Source of the DNA: Lachnospiraceae bacterium
Lineage (GTDB): Bacteria; Bacillota; Clostridia; Lachnospirales; Lachnospiraceae
DNA length: 64,000 nucleotides
Reading direction: 5' to 3'
Assembly: GCA_026169045.1 (NCBI GenBank)
Contig: JAPFDH010000007.1
Coordinates: forward strand, 1-64,000
The notes beneath the pieces were generated by a model, which searched no databases, was not told the DNA's origin, and saw only the letters and a program-made list of their open reading frames with translations. The position numbers were made by a program, and so were the translations under genes. Positions 8,778 through 16,567 of this stretch are shown one piece after another (the first letter of the stretch is position 1; every line of letters starts with the position of its first letter).

Positions 8778-8811
8778 TAGAGGTACTGTACTTTTCTATA
8801 CAGTACCTCTA
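8778..8811 (+). terminator. Terminator after precursor 3
   Basis: 13-bp perfect stem (8778-8790 with 8799-8811), then TGTTTTATGTTT. It may let some transcription through into the PqqD gene, because only a weak promoter (TATAAT at 8833-8838) is seen before 8895. Confidence 0.75.
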
Positions 8812-8894
8812 TGTTTTATGTTTAGATAACATTATAATATTGCTTTGATTTTGAAAAAGGCGGAAAAAATATAATCACAGAAAGGAAAAAACAA

Positions 8895-9161
8895 ATGAAA
8901 ATTAAATCAGGATTAATTTCCCATAAGGTGGATGATCAATACATAACCGTGGCTTCCGGTGATGCGGCAGAGGTGTTTAGCGGTATGCTTCGAAGTAACA
9001 GCGTGGCTGCTGCCATTTTAAACATGCTGGAATCGGAAACTTCCGAAGAGGAGATTACAGAGCAGCTGTATTCCCGGTATGATGCGCCGAGAGAAACCAT
9101 TGCTGCTGATGTCCATCAGGTCATTATGCAGATCAGAAAGGCCGGGTTGCTGGATGAGTAA
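8895..9161 (+). CDS. PqqD-family peptide carrier (RiPP recognition element)
   Basis: An 88-aa protein with the PqqD fold pattern: an N-terminal strand segment (YITVASGDAAEVFSGML), an EEITEQLYSRYD helix, and a C-terminal helix ending VIMQIRKAGLLDE. PqqD and lasso B1 proteins bind precursor leaders and hand them to modifying enzymes. Here it would bind the YxxP leaders at 7113, 8284 and 8615. The stop overlaps the start of the peptidase gene by 8 bp, so the two are translationally coupled. No radical SAM, YcaO, asparagine synthetase or transglutaminase-like partner is adjacent, which is unusual for a PqqD-like gene. Confidence 0.85.
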   Translation: MKIKSGLISHKVDDQYITVASGDAAEVFSGMLRSNSVAAAILNMLESETSEEEITEQLYSRYDAPRETIAADVHQVIMQIRKAGLLDE

Positions 9162-9594
9162 AAAACAATCACCTTTGGAACAGGAAATTCGTTCCGGAAG
9201 GCCGGTGGTGACCATGACATCCGGCGATAGTATGGAGCCGCTTTTGTTTCATCAAGAGACCCGCGTGGTAATCCGGAAAGCAGAGGAAACCTTAAAAAAA
9301 GGAGATCTTCCTGTGTATCGGCGTCCTTCCGGGCAATTTGTCATGCATCGTGTGGTTCGTGTGGGAGAAGCGGATTACTATACGAGAGGGGATAATCGTT
9401 ATGGATTGGAACAGGTTCCGAAGGACTGGATTTTAGGAGTTGTGACGGAGATCTATAGAAAGAATCGTCATATTTTCGTGACGGATTGGAGATATCGTTT
9501 GTATGTTACAATATGGACAAAGATTTATCCAATCCGTTATGTTTTATATAGAGGGAGAATGGCTAAAAGGAAATGGATAAGCAAGGTGCGATAA
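9154..9594 (+). CDS. S24/S26-family signal-peptidase-like protease (Ser/His type)
   Basis: A 146-aa protein starting at the ATG inside the PqqD stop region. The Ser nucleophile motif is SGDSMEP, followed by GDLPVYRRPSG, then MHRVV and RGDN. The His in HRVV occupies the position of the catalytic Lys of ordinary bacterial signal peptidases, matching the archaeal/ER (SipW) Ser/His type. There is no N-terminal membrane anchor, unlike normal signal peptidases; a hydrophobic/basic stretch near the C-terminus (VTIWTKIYPIRYVLYRG) may touch the membrane. The likely role is removal of the precursor leader, perhaps with the exporter whose gene overlaps the last 22 bp. Confidence 0.8.
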   Translation: MSKKQSPLEQEIRSGRPVVTMTSGDSMEPLLFHQETRVVIRKAEETLKKGDLPVYRRPSGQFVMHRVVRVGEADYYTRGDNRYGLEQVPKDWILGVVTEIYRKNRHIFVTDWRYRLYVTIWTKIYPIRYVLYRGRMAKRKWISKVR

Positions 9595-11318
9595 ACTATA
9601 TTTATGAAACGGCAAAGGGAACACGATGGAAAATCGCTTTGATTCTTTTGATACGTGCATCCATGGCTATGGTCAATGTGTGTTCGGCTTTGCTTCTGCG
9701 TGATATGATCAATGCTGCCGTAGCGCATAATACAGCGTTATTCTTTTCCAAAAGCATTCTGTTTATCGGCCTGATCGGTATACGGGTGCTTGCCGGTTCG
9801 GGAAACCGTTTTTTTCAGGAAGATATATGTTCCGAATTAGAGAATAAGTTGAAAAAGCGTCTTTTTTCTGTTTTATTAAAAAAGGACTATAGTTATGTTT
9901 CGGCAGTCCATTCTGGAGAATGGATGACACGGTTGACCAATGATACGGTATTGGTTGCCAATGCAATGACCAATCTTTTGCCAGATATGGGAAGCATGTT
10001 TGTTCGGTTAATTGGTGCAACATGGGCAATTTTGTTAATGGAGCCGCGTTTTTTATATCTGATTGTACCCGGAGGAATGATTTTGATTTCCATATCCTAT
10101 CTTTCCCGTAAAAAAATGAAGCAACTGCATAAAAACGTTCAGGGAGCTGATGGGGTACTGCGTGCGTTTTTACAGGAATGTTTTTCCGGTATGCTTGTGG
10201 TGCGGGCATATGGTACCGAATCGCTTACAGTGGATCGGGCTGTAGAGAGAATGGATCATCATAAAACGGCACGTATGAGGCGTACCCATTTTTCCAATAT
10301 TTGTAATACGGGATTTAGTGCACTTATGAATGCCACATACATTGCCGGTGCCTGTTATTGTGGATATGGAATTTTGACCGATGCGATTTCCTATGGAACG
10401 TTTACCGCTATTTTACAGTTAATCGGACAGTTACAAAGTCCTCTTGCAAATATCAGCGGAATTCTCCCCCGGTATTATGCGATGGTATCCAGTGTGGAGA
10501 GACTGATGGAAGCAGAAACCCTGGATGATGCCTGTTCTACTAAGCATAAAACGTTACATGAGGTGCTAAAAGTATATGAGACCGATTTTGAAAAAATTGT
10601 AATGAAAAATATTTCATTTTCCTACCCTTCTCCTGTTCAGGCAGATGGTCTGGATAGAGGGAAAAAGGAATGGGATGGATGCGCCAAGGAGGATGGTACG
10701 GAAAAGGTTGTGGCACTGTCAGGATGGAATTTCGAAATTAAAAAAGGCGAATATGTGGCGATTACAGGTCCTTCCGGGTGCGGCAAAAGTACGTTGCTGA
10801 AGCTATTAATGTGTCTGTATGATCCGGATCAGGGCAATCGTTACCTGCAGACAACCGATAGCAGGATCACGTTAGATGGAAGCTGGCAGCGATTGTTTGC
10901 CTATGTTCCTCAGGGAAATTATCTGATGAGCGGAACCATTCGGGAAATGGTTACATTTTCCGATCACAGGCAAAGCATGCATGATGAAGAGATCTGGCGT
11001 GCCCTTTCCATTGCCTGTGCCGATGAATTTGTCCGTAAATTGGAACACGGTATCGATACGGTACTTGGGGAAAGGGGCGCCGGTTTGTCGGAAGGGCAGA
11101 TGCAGAGGCTGGCTATTGCAAGGGCAGTTTTTTCCCGTTGTCCGATTATGATTCTGGATGAGTGCAGCAGTGCACTGGATGAGAGAACAGAGGAACAGCT
11201 TTTAAGAAATCTTCGCTCCATGACGGATCGAACGGTGATTATTATTACCCATCGTCCGGCTGCTTTGAAAATATGCGATCGGATTTGCCAGGTGAATGGT
11301 AAACAGTTAGGAATGTAA
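9573..11318 (+). CDS. ABC exporter, fused membrane and ATPase domains
   Basis: A 581-aa half-transporter. Residues 1-300 form the six-helix membrane domain. The ATPase follows with Walker A GPSGCGKST (399-407), signature LSEGQ (505-509), Walker B IMILDE (525-530) and the H-loop THRP. There is no N-terminal C39 peptidase domain, so leader cleavage would need the separate protease at 9154, whose gene overlaps it. An insertion of about 25 residues rich in Gly/Lys/Asp sits before the Walker A region. Expected function: export of the mature peptide or its processing intermediate. Confidence 0.88.
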   Translation: MDKQGAINYIYETAKGTRWKIALILLIRASMAMVNVCSALLLRDMINAAVAHNTALFFSKSILFIGLIGIRVLAGSGNRFFQEDICSELENKLKKRLFSVLLKKDYSYVSAVHSGEWMTRLTNDTVLVANAMTNLLPDMGSMFVRLIGATWAILLMEPRFLYLIVPGGMILISISYLSRKKMKQLHKNVQGADGVLRAFLQECFSGMLVVRAYGTESLTVDRAVERMDHHKTARMRRTHFSNICNTGFSALMNATYIAGACYCGYGILTDAISYGTFTAILQLIGQLQSPLANISGILPRYYAMVSSVERLMEAETLDDACSTKHKTLHEVLKVYETDFEKIVMKNISFSYPSPVQADGLDRGKKEWDGCAKEDGTEKVVALSGWNFEIKKGEYVAITGPSGCGKSTLLKLLMCLYDPDQGNRYLQTTDSRITLDGSWQRLFAYVPQGNYLMSGTIREMVTFSDHRQSMHDEEIWRALSIACADEFVRKLEHGIDTVLGERGAGLSEGQMQRLAIARAVFSRCPIMILDECSSALDERTEEQLLRNLRSMTDRTVIIITHRPAALKICDRICQVNGKQLGM

Positions 11319-11329
11319 GGAGTATCACA

Positions 11330-12538
11330 TTGAAAAAAGCAAAGGAAAAAGAAAAAAATACATGGAAAGCAGCAGCCTGGGATATGCTGTATTTAACGGT
11401 ATGCAGTATCAATGGCGAGATTCCCAAATACGAACGGGTTGCTGAAATGGATTTACAGAAAGTATATGCATTGAGTCAAAGCCAGAGTCTGGAAGCCATG
11501 ACGTTTATGGCACTGGAACGCTTGATTAAGGTGAATGATGCTGTGCGGTTGCTTGATACAGAACAAGTATTGACAAAATGGGAAGAGGCAAAAAATAAAG
11601 CAATCAGAAAAACCATACTTATGGATGCGGAAAGAAATCAGTTATTTGATTTTTTGGAACGACAAAACATCTGGCATCTTCCTTTAAAAGGGGTGATTCT
11701 ATGCCCCATGTATCCGGAATTCGGAATGCGCCAAATGTCTGACAACGATGTCCTTTTTGACTCTTCCTGTCGGTCAATGGTGCGCAGTTGGTTTGAAAGT
11801 CGTGGATACGTGGTGGAGAGGTATGAGAAAGGAAATCAAGATGTATATCATAAGAAACCGATTTATAATTTTGAAATGCATACGGCATTGTTTCCGGAAG
11901 AAACACAGACTAAATTTTTCCGGTACTACAAATCGGTAAAAAGCAGGCTGCATCGCGTAGCAGGCAGAGAATTTGAATACGCCATGAGTGATGAAGATTT
12001 TTATGTATATATGGTTGTTCACATCTATAAACACTATATTGGTAATGGTACAGGTCTTCGTTCCCTATTGGATCTGTATGTCTGCCATAGGGCGAAACCG
12101 GATCTGGATCGCAGATATCTGGATGAAGAATTTGAAAAAATCGGGATTTTGGATTTTGAAAAAGAAATGCGGGCGTTGGCATTAAAAACGTTTGCGGATC
12201 AACCGGAACCGAGTACGTTTACAGAGGATGAGCAGAAAATTTTGTATGAACTGATGTCTAATCATACTTATGGCACAATGGAAAATGCTTGGCGAAATCA
12301 AGTGAAAAGAATGCAGTCGGAGGGAGTAAATATTACATCAGTAGTGAAAATGAAGTATTTTTTGACCCGTTTGTTTCCAAATAAAGAACATATGGAAAAA
12401 TGGTGTAAGGCATATGCTCCTTTCTTTTTCAGAAACAAATGGCTGATGCCGATTGCGTATATTTGGCGAATCGTAAGAGTAAACAGTGAAAAGAATAAAC
12501 AGATGAAAAAAGAATTTGATACAGTGAAAAAGATGTAA
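11330..12538 (+). CDS. PF14907-type uncharacterised nucleotidyltransferase
   Basis: A 402-aa protein. The central segment LPLKGVILCPMYPEFGMRQMSDNDVLFD fits the nucleotidyltransferase-fold family PF14907, with LKG, then R-x-x-SDND supplying metal-binding acidic residues, and an IYKHY helix later. Members occur in lasso and other peptide clusters and in capsule loci; the substrate is unknown. It starts at TTG with AAGGAG 7 bp upstream, 11 bp after the exporter stop, so it is in the same operon. AMP or another nucleotide transfer to the peptide is possible but unproven. Confidence 0.75.
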   Translation: MKKAKEKEKNTWKAAAWDMLYLTVCSINGEIPKYERVAEMDLQKVYALSQSQSLEAMTFMALERLIKVNDAVRLLDTEQVLTKWEEAKNKAIRKTILMDAERNQLFDFLERQNIWHLPLKGVILCPMYPEFGMRQMSDNDVLFDSSCRSMVRSWFESRGYVVERYEKGNQDVYHKKPIYNFEMHTALFPEETQTKFFRYYKSVKSRLHRVAGREFEYAMSDEDFYVYMVVHIYKHYIGNGTGLRSLLDLYVCHRAKPDLDRRYLDEEFEKIGILDFEKEMRALALKTFADQPEPSTFTEDEQKILYELMSNHTYGTMENAWRNQVKRMQSEGVNITSVVKMKYFLTRLFPNKEHMEKWCKAYAPFFFRNKWLMPIAYIWRIVRVNSEKNKQMKKEFDTVKKM

Positions 12539-12617
12539 ACAAGCACTAGTTCTTCGAATTCCCCTCCCTTTTCTATGTAGTTGATTACAAAAAAACATGT
12601 AATATTTCACAAAATGA

Positions 12618-12646
12618 TTGATTCTGATTTGTAAATATTGTATAAT
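12618..12646 (+). promoter_or_regulatory. Promoter of the hydrogenase-rubrerythrin gene
   Basis: TTGATT (12618-12623), 17-bp spacer, TATAAT (12641-12646). Confidence 0.8.
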
Positions 12647-12701
12647 ACAAGTAAGTTGTAACCAGATGACACGAGATTCTACATAGGAAAGGATGGAACA
12701 T

Positions 12702-14753
12702 ATGACAAATCATTTACCGCTTAATATTCGGGTACCCATTGATGAAGATAATCCGAGTATTTTCCGGCAGGAAGAGTTATGTATTAAGTGTGGTATGTGC
12801 AAGGAAGTCTGCACAGCAGATATCGGGGTTTTGGGAACGTATTCTCTGCGTGATACCGGAAATCGGGCGATCTGTATCCACTGTGGCCAATGTGCCAATG
12901 TTTGTCCCACAGGCAGTATTTCGGAAGTATACGAATACAAAGAGGTGGAGGCAGCGATTCATGATGAAGATAAAATTGTCATTGTAAGCACATCTCCTTC
13001 CGTGCGTGCTGCTTTGGGAGAAGAATTCGGTGAAGAAGCGGGTACGTTTGAACAGGGAAAGATGATTTCGTTGCTTCGCGCGTTGGGCGTGGATTATGTG
13101 TTGGATACGAATTTTGCTGCTGATTTGACGATTGTGGAGGAAGCCAGTGAACTGATTGAACGGATCCAAAAGAAAAAGCCTCTTCCCCAGTTTACCAGCT
13201 GCTGTCCGGCCTGGGTAAAATTTGCTGAAACCTATTATCCTGACTGGCTGCAAAATCTTTCCACGGCAAAGAGCCCTATTGGGATGCAGGGACCTACGAT
13301 TAAGACGTATTTTGCCGAAAAGATGGGAATTGATCCGAAGAAAATCGTCAATGTTGCTTTGACACCCTGTACCGCGAAAAAATTTGAAATACGGCGCAGT
13401 GAGATGAATGCTGCCGGTAAACGGTTGGGAATTCCGTCCATGCGGGATATGGATTATGTGATTACAACCCGTGAATTGGCACGGTGGGCAAAAGAGCAAG
13501 GAATTGATTTCGCTTCTCTGCCCGATGGTACCTATGACCGTCTGATGGGACAGGCTTCAGGAGCCGGTGTTATTTTCGGTAATACAGGCGGGGTTATGGA
13601 GGCAGCGCTTCGGACGGCATATGAATTTATGACCAAGGAAAAGGCACCGGATCAATTATATAAACTGGAACCTGTGCGGGGATATGATGGAATCCGGGAG
13701 GCGAGTCTGGAGATTGCTGGAATGCAGGTCAATGTCGCTGTGGTTTACGGGACAGCCAATGTCCGTCGGATGATGGAGCGTATCCAAAAAGGAGAAAAGG
13801 AATATCATTTTATTGAGGTTATGACATGTCCCGGCGGCTGTATTGGCGGAGGCGGTCAACCGAAGCATTTGGGTGAAGATCAGGATGCCATACGCCAGGC
13901 CCGCATCAGCTGTCTGTATTCGGCAGATGAGCGGATGACACTTAGAAAGAGCCATGAGAACCCGGAAATCAGACAGGTATATGAGGAGTTTTACGGGAAG
14001 CCGTTGAGTGAGATGGCAGAAACGATGCTTCATACAGCATATCGTGACAGACATAGTGATTTGAACAAAGGAGGAACGAAGATGACGAAATGGAAATGTA
14101 AGATTTGCGGCTATATTTATGAAGGAGAATCCCTTCCCGATGATTTCAAATGTCCCATTTGCCGCCAGCCAGCATCTGCTTTTGAGAAAATAGAAGAGAA
14201 ACCGGCTGCCGGATCGGCATCTCCGTATGCCGGAACGAAGACGGAAAAGAATTTACAGGAAGCTTTTGCCGGGGAGAGTCAGGCACGCAATAAATATACC
14301 TATTTTGCAGAAGTAGCAAAACAGGAAGGGTATATGCAGATGGCAGAGCTGTTCTTGAAAACAGCCAGAAATGAACAAGAGCATGCCCGTCTCTGGTTCC
14401 AGGAGCTGGGCCATGTGGGAAATACGATGGAAAACTTGCTTTCTGCCGCTGAGGGAGAAAACTATGAGTGGACAGATATGTATGATCGTATGGCAAAGGA
14501 TGCTGAGGAAGAAGGCTTTTATGAATTAGCTGAAAAATTCCGCAGAGTAGCAGCGATCGAGAAACGGCATGAAGAGCGTTACCGCAAGTTGCTGAAGAAT
14601 ATTGAGATGCAGCAGGTATTCGAGAAGAGCGGACAGGTGATGTGGGAATGCCGTATCTGTGGTCACATCGTTGTTGGAAATAAAGCTCCGGAGGTATGTC
14701 CGGTTTGTAAGTATTCCCAAAGTTATTTTGAGGTACATCAGGATAATTTCTGA
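12702..14753 (+). CDS. [FeFe] hydrogenase fused to rubredoxin-rubrerythrin-rubredoxin
   Basis: A 683-aa cytoplasmic fusion. The order is: two [4Fe-4S] ferredoxin motifs (Cys 27/30/33/37 and 58/61/64/68); H-cluster domain with TSCCP (165-169), TPC (221-223) and the double Cys motif CPGGC (376-380); rubredoxin (Cys 466/469/484/487); ferritin-like rubrerythrin with carboxylate motifs GESQARNKY and NEQEH, then EKRHEERY; and a C-terminal rubredoxin (Cys 650/653/666/669). The fusion could pass electrons from H2 or ferredoxin to peroxide reduction. TPC replaces the usual MPC, so a Met near the H-cluster is lost. ATG at 12702 has better spacing from AGGAAAGG than the ATG at 12693. A perfect internal ribosome site precedes the first rubredoxin. 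Confidence 0.9.
   Translation: MTNHLPLNIRVPIDEDNPSIFRQEELCIKCGMCKEVCTADIGVLGTYSLRDTGNRAICIHCGQCANVCPTGSISEVYEYKEVEAAIHDEDKIVIVSTSPSVRAALGEEFGEEAGTFEQGKMISLLRALGVDYVLDTNFAADLTIVEEASELIERIQKKKPLPQFTSCCPAWVKFAETYYPDWLQNLSTAKSPIGMQGPTIKTYFAEKMGIDPKKIVNVALTPCTAKKFEIRRSEMNAAGKRLGIPSMRDMDYVITTRELARWAKEQGIDFASLPDGTYDRLMGQASGAGVIFGNTGGVMEAALRTAYEFMTKEKAPDQLYKLEPVRGYDGIREASLEIAGMQVNVAVVYGTANVRRMMERIQKGEKEYHFIEVMTCPGGCIGGGGQPKHLGEDQDAIRQARISCLYSADERMTLRKSHENPEIRQVYEEFYGKPLSEMAETMLHTAYRDRHSDLNKGGTKMTKWKCKICGYIYEGESLPDDFKCPICRQPASAFEKIEEKPAAGSASPYAGTKTEKNLQEAFAGESQARNKYTYFAEVAKQEGYMQMAELFLKTARNEQEHARLWFQELGHVGNTMENLLSAAEGENYEWTDMYDRMAKDAEEEGFYELAEKFRRVAAIEKRHEERYRKLLKNIEMQQVFEKSGQVMWECRICGHIVVGNKAPEVCPVCKYSQSYFEVHQDNF
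14067..14084 (+). promoter_or_regulatory. Internal ribosome binding site and in-frame start within the fusion
   Basis: AAAGGAGG (14067-14074) lies 7 bp before an in-frame ATG at 14082 at the start of the first rubredoxin domain. It would give a separate rubredoxin-rubrerythrin protein of about 223 aa, and suggests the fusion arose from two adjacent genes that lost a stop codon. Confidence 0.7.
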
Positions 14754-14791
14754 TTTCTGCCTGCAGGGTTTTGATAAAAAAGGTTATCCTA

Positions 14792-14820
14792 TTGTTGTTT
14801 GTAACTATTTATTGTAGAAT
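14792..14820 (+). promoter_or_regulatory. Promoter of the acyltransferase/kinase fusion
   Basis: TTGTTG (14792-14797), 17-bp spacer, TAGAAT (14815-14820). Confidence 0.6.
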
Positions 14821-14863
14821 AAAGAGAGTGATGAAAAAAGAGTGCAATTACAGGAGGGATAAA

Positions 14864-16498
14864 ATGAATCGATTATTGATTCTGGGTGCCGGCGGCTTTG
14901 GCCAGATGGTGAAAGAGACAGCGGCAGCGTTGGGATATGAGGAGATTGTTTTTTTGGATGATGCTGCTAAGGGCAGCGATGTCATTGGAAAATGCTGTGA
15001 TTATTTGTCAAAGAAGGAAGAATATCCTACGGCAGTGGCTGCCTTTGGAAATAATAATACCAGATTGTATTGGACGGATAAATTGTTGGAGGCCGGATAT
15101 CAGGTACCGGCTATCGTGCATCCTTCTGCGGTGATCAGTCCCAGTGCGGTTTTGGGACCGGGCTGTTTTATCATGCAGAAAGCGGTGGTAAATACACATA
15201 CACAGATCGGAAGGGCTGCTTTGATTAACAGTGCTGCTGTGGTCGATCATGATTCTGTGATCGGGTATGGTGCCCATGTGGGACTGGGTGGTATCGTAAA
15301 ATCCAATTGTACGATTGCGCCTATGAACAGGGTGGAACCGGGAGAGGTTATTTTCTCTACGCGCAGAAAGATAGAAGGAGTGGACAGCCGGGCACTGGAA
15401 GATGCCTTATATGCTTTTGGGTTCGGACCGCAGTGCAGCTATGTGAAGCCTTTCGGGGAAGGACATATTAATGAGACATATGCTGTTTATATGCCGACAA
15501 AAGAGGGAAAGGATGAGCCTTTTTATATTTTACAGCGGATTAACAAAAACGTGTTTAAGGAACCGGGACAGGTGATGGAGAACATATTTGGTGTCACAGA
15601 GTTTTTGCGTGATGTGATCCGTATGGAGGGCGGAGATCCGGACCGGGAGACATTGTCCTATATCAAGACGAAGAGCGGCGATAATTATTTTGAAGATGAT
15701 GAAGGACAACCTTGGCGCTGCTCCAATTTTATTACCGACTCCGTTTGCTATCAGATGGTGGAGAGACCGGAGCAGTTTTATCAGTCTGCCTGCAGTTTTG
15801 GACATTTCCTGAAGCAGCTGGGACAGTATCCGGCGAAAAGCCTGCATGAGACGATTCCCAACTTCCATGATACGGTAAAGCGTTTTGCCGCTTTTTCATT
15901 GGCTTTGCAGCGGGATGTAAAGAACCGTGCCAGAACATGCCGTCCGGAAATTGACTTTGTGTTGGAAAGGGAAAAGGATTGCGGCGTTTTGGTAAGTCAG
16001 ATGGAACAGGGAATGTTGCCGATCCGTGTAACACACAATGATACCAAGTTAAATAATATTTTGTTTGATGCCAAGAATGGCAATGGATTATGTATTATTG
16101 ACCTGGATACGATTATGCCCGGTCTTGCTGCCAATGATTTCGGAGATTCCATTCGCTTTGGTGCATCCACTGCCGAGGAGGATGAAAAGGATCTGGATAA
16201 GGTTCACTTTGATATTCATTTGTATGAGTTGTATGTAAAGGGATATCTGGAAACCGCCGGTGATGTATTGACATTGGAGGAGAAGAAGAGTCTTCCCTGG
16301 GGAGCCCGATTGATGACTTTGGAATGTGGTATCCGCTTTTTGACCGACTATTTGCAGGGCGATGTGTACTTTAAAACGGCATATCCGGAGCATAATCTGG
16401 TACGTGCCCGTACCCAGTTCCGTCTTGTGAAAGAGATGGAAGAGCAGTTTGCGCAGATGAACGATATTGTAAAACAATATGACGGTGTTGAGGAATAA
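14864..16498 (+). CDS. PglD-like acyltransferase fused to NahK-like sugar kinase
   Basis: A 544-aa fusion, starting at the ATG with GGAGGG 5 bp upstream. Residues 1-205 resemble PglD/NeuD sugar O/N-acyltransferases: Rossmann-like GAGGFGQMVKE, then left-handed beta-helix hexapeptides and the VVDHDSVIG active-site His region. Residues 210-544 are an APH/choline-kinase-fold kinase with THNDTKLNN (catalytic Asp393) and IDLDTIMPGLAANDFGDS (Asp413), closely like N-acetylhexosamine 1-kinase NahK. NahK feeds GlcNAc or GalNAc from mucin and milk glycans into nucleotide sugars. The fusion suggests coupled phosphorylation and acylation of an amino sugar, or two functions made in equal amounts. Confidence 0.8.
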   Translation: MNRLLILGAGGFGQMVKETAAALGYEEIVFLDDAAKGSDVIGKCCDYLSKKEEYPTAVAAFGNNNTRLYWTDKLLEAGYQVPAIVHPSAVISPSAVLGPGCFIMQKAVVNTHTQIGRAALINSAAVVDHDSVIGYGAHVGLGGIVKSNCTIAPMNRVEPGEVIFSTRRKIEGVDSRALEDALYAFGFGPQCSYVKPFGEGHINETYAVYMPTKEGKDEPFYILQRINKNVFKEPGQVMENIFGVTEFLRDVIRMEGGDPDRETLSYIKTKSGDNYFEDDEGQPWRCSNFITDSVCYQMVERPEQFYQSACSFGHFLKQLGQYPAKSLHETIPNFHDTVKRFAAFSLALQRDVKNRARTCRPEIDFVLEREKDCGVLVSQMEQGMLPIRVTHNDTKLNNILFDAKNGNGLCIIDLDTIMPGLAANDFGDSIRFGASTAEEDEKDLDKVHFDIHLYELYVKGYLETAGDVLTLEEKKSLPWGARLMTLECGIRFLTDYLQGDVYFKTAYPEHNLVRARTQFRLVKEMEEQFAQMNDIVKQYDGVEE

Positions 16499-16567
16499 TA
16501 CGTTTATCGGCTGGGCATGATTAGGAGAGATGAAAACGGGAAGTAAGAGAAGGGAGATGACTGTAAG

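Noticed and set aside
7113-12538. Calling the peptide locus a standard lasso-peptide cluster
   Set aside because: No transglutaminase-like protease (B2) or asparagine-synthetase-like cyclase (C) is present, and the leader and tails do not show the usual Gly1 to Asp/Glu7-9 spacing clearly.
12777-13499. 240-residue minus-strand frame inside the hydrogenase gene
   Set aside because: It is antisense to conserved ferredoxin and H-cluster coding sequence with no ribosome site.
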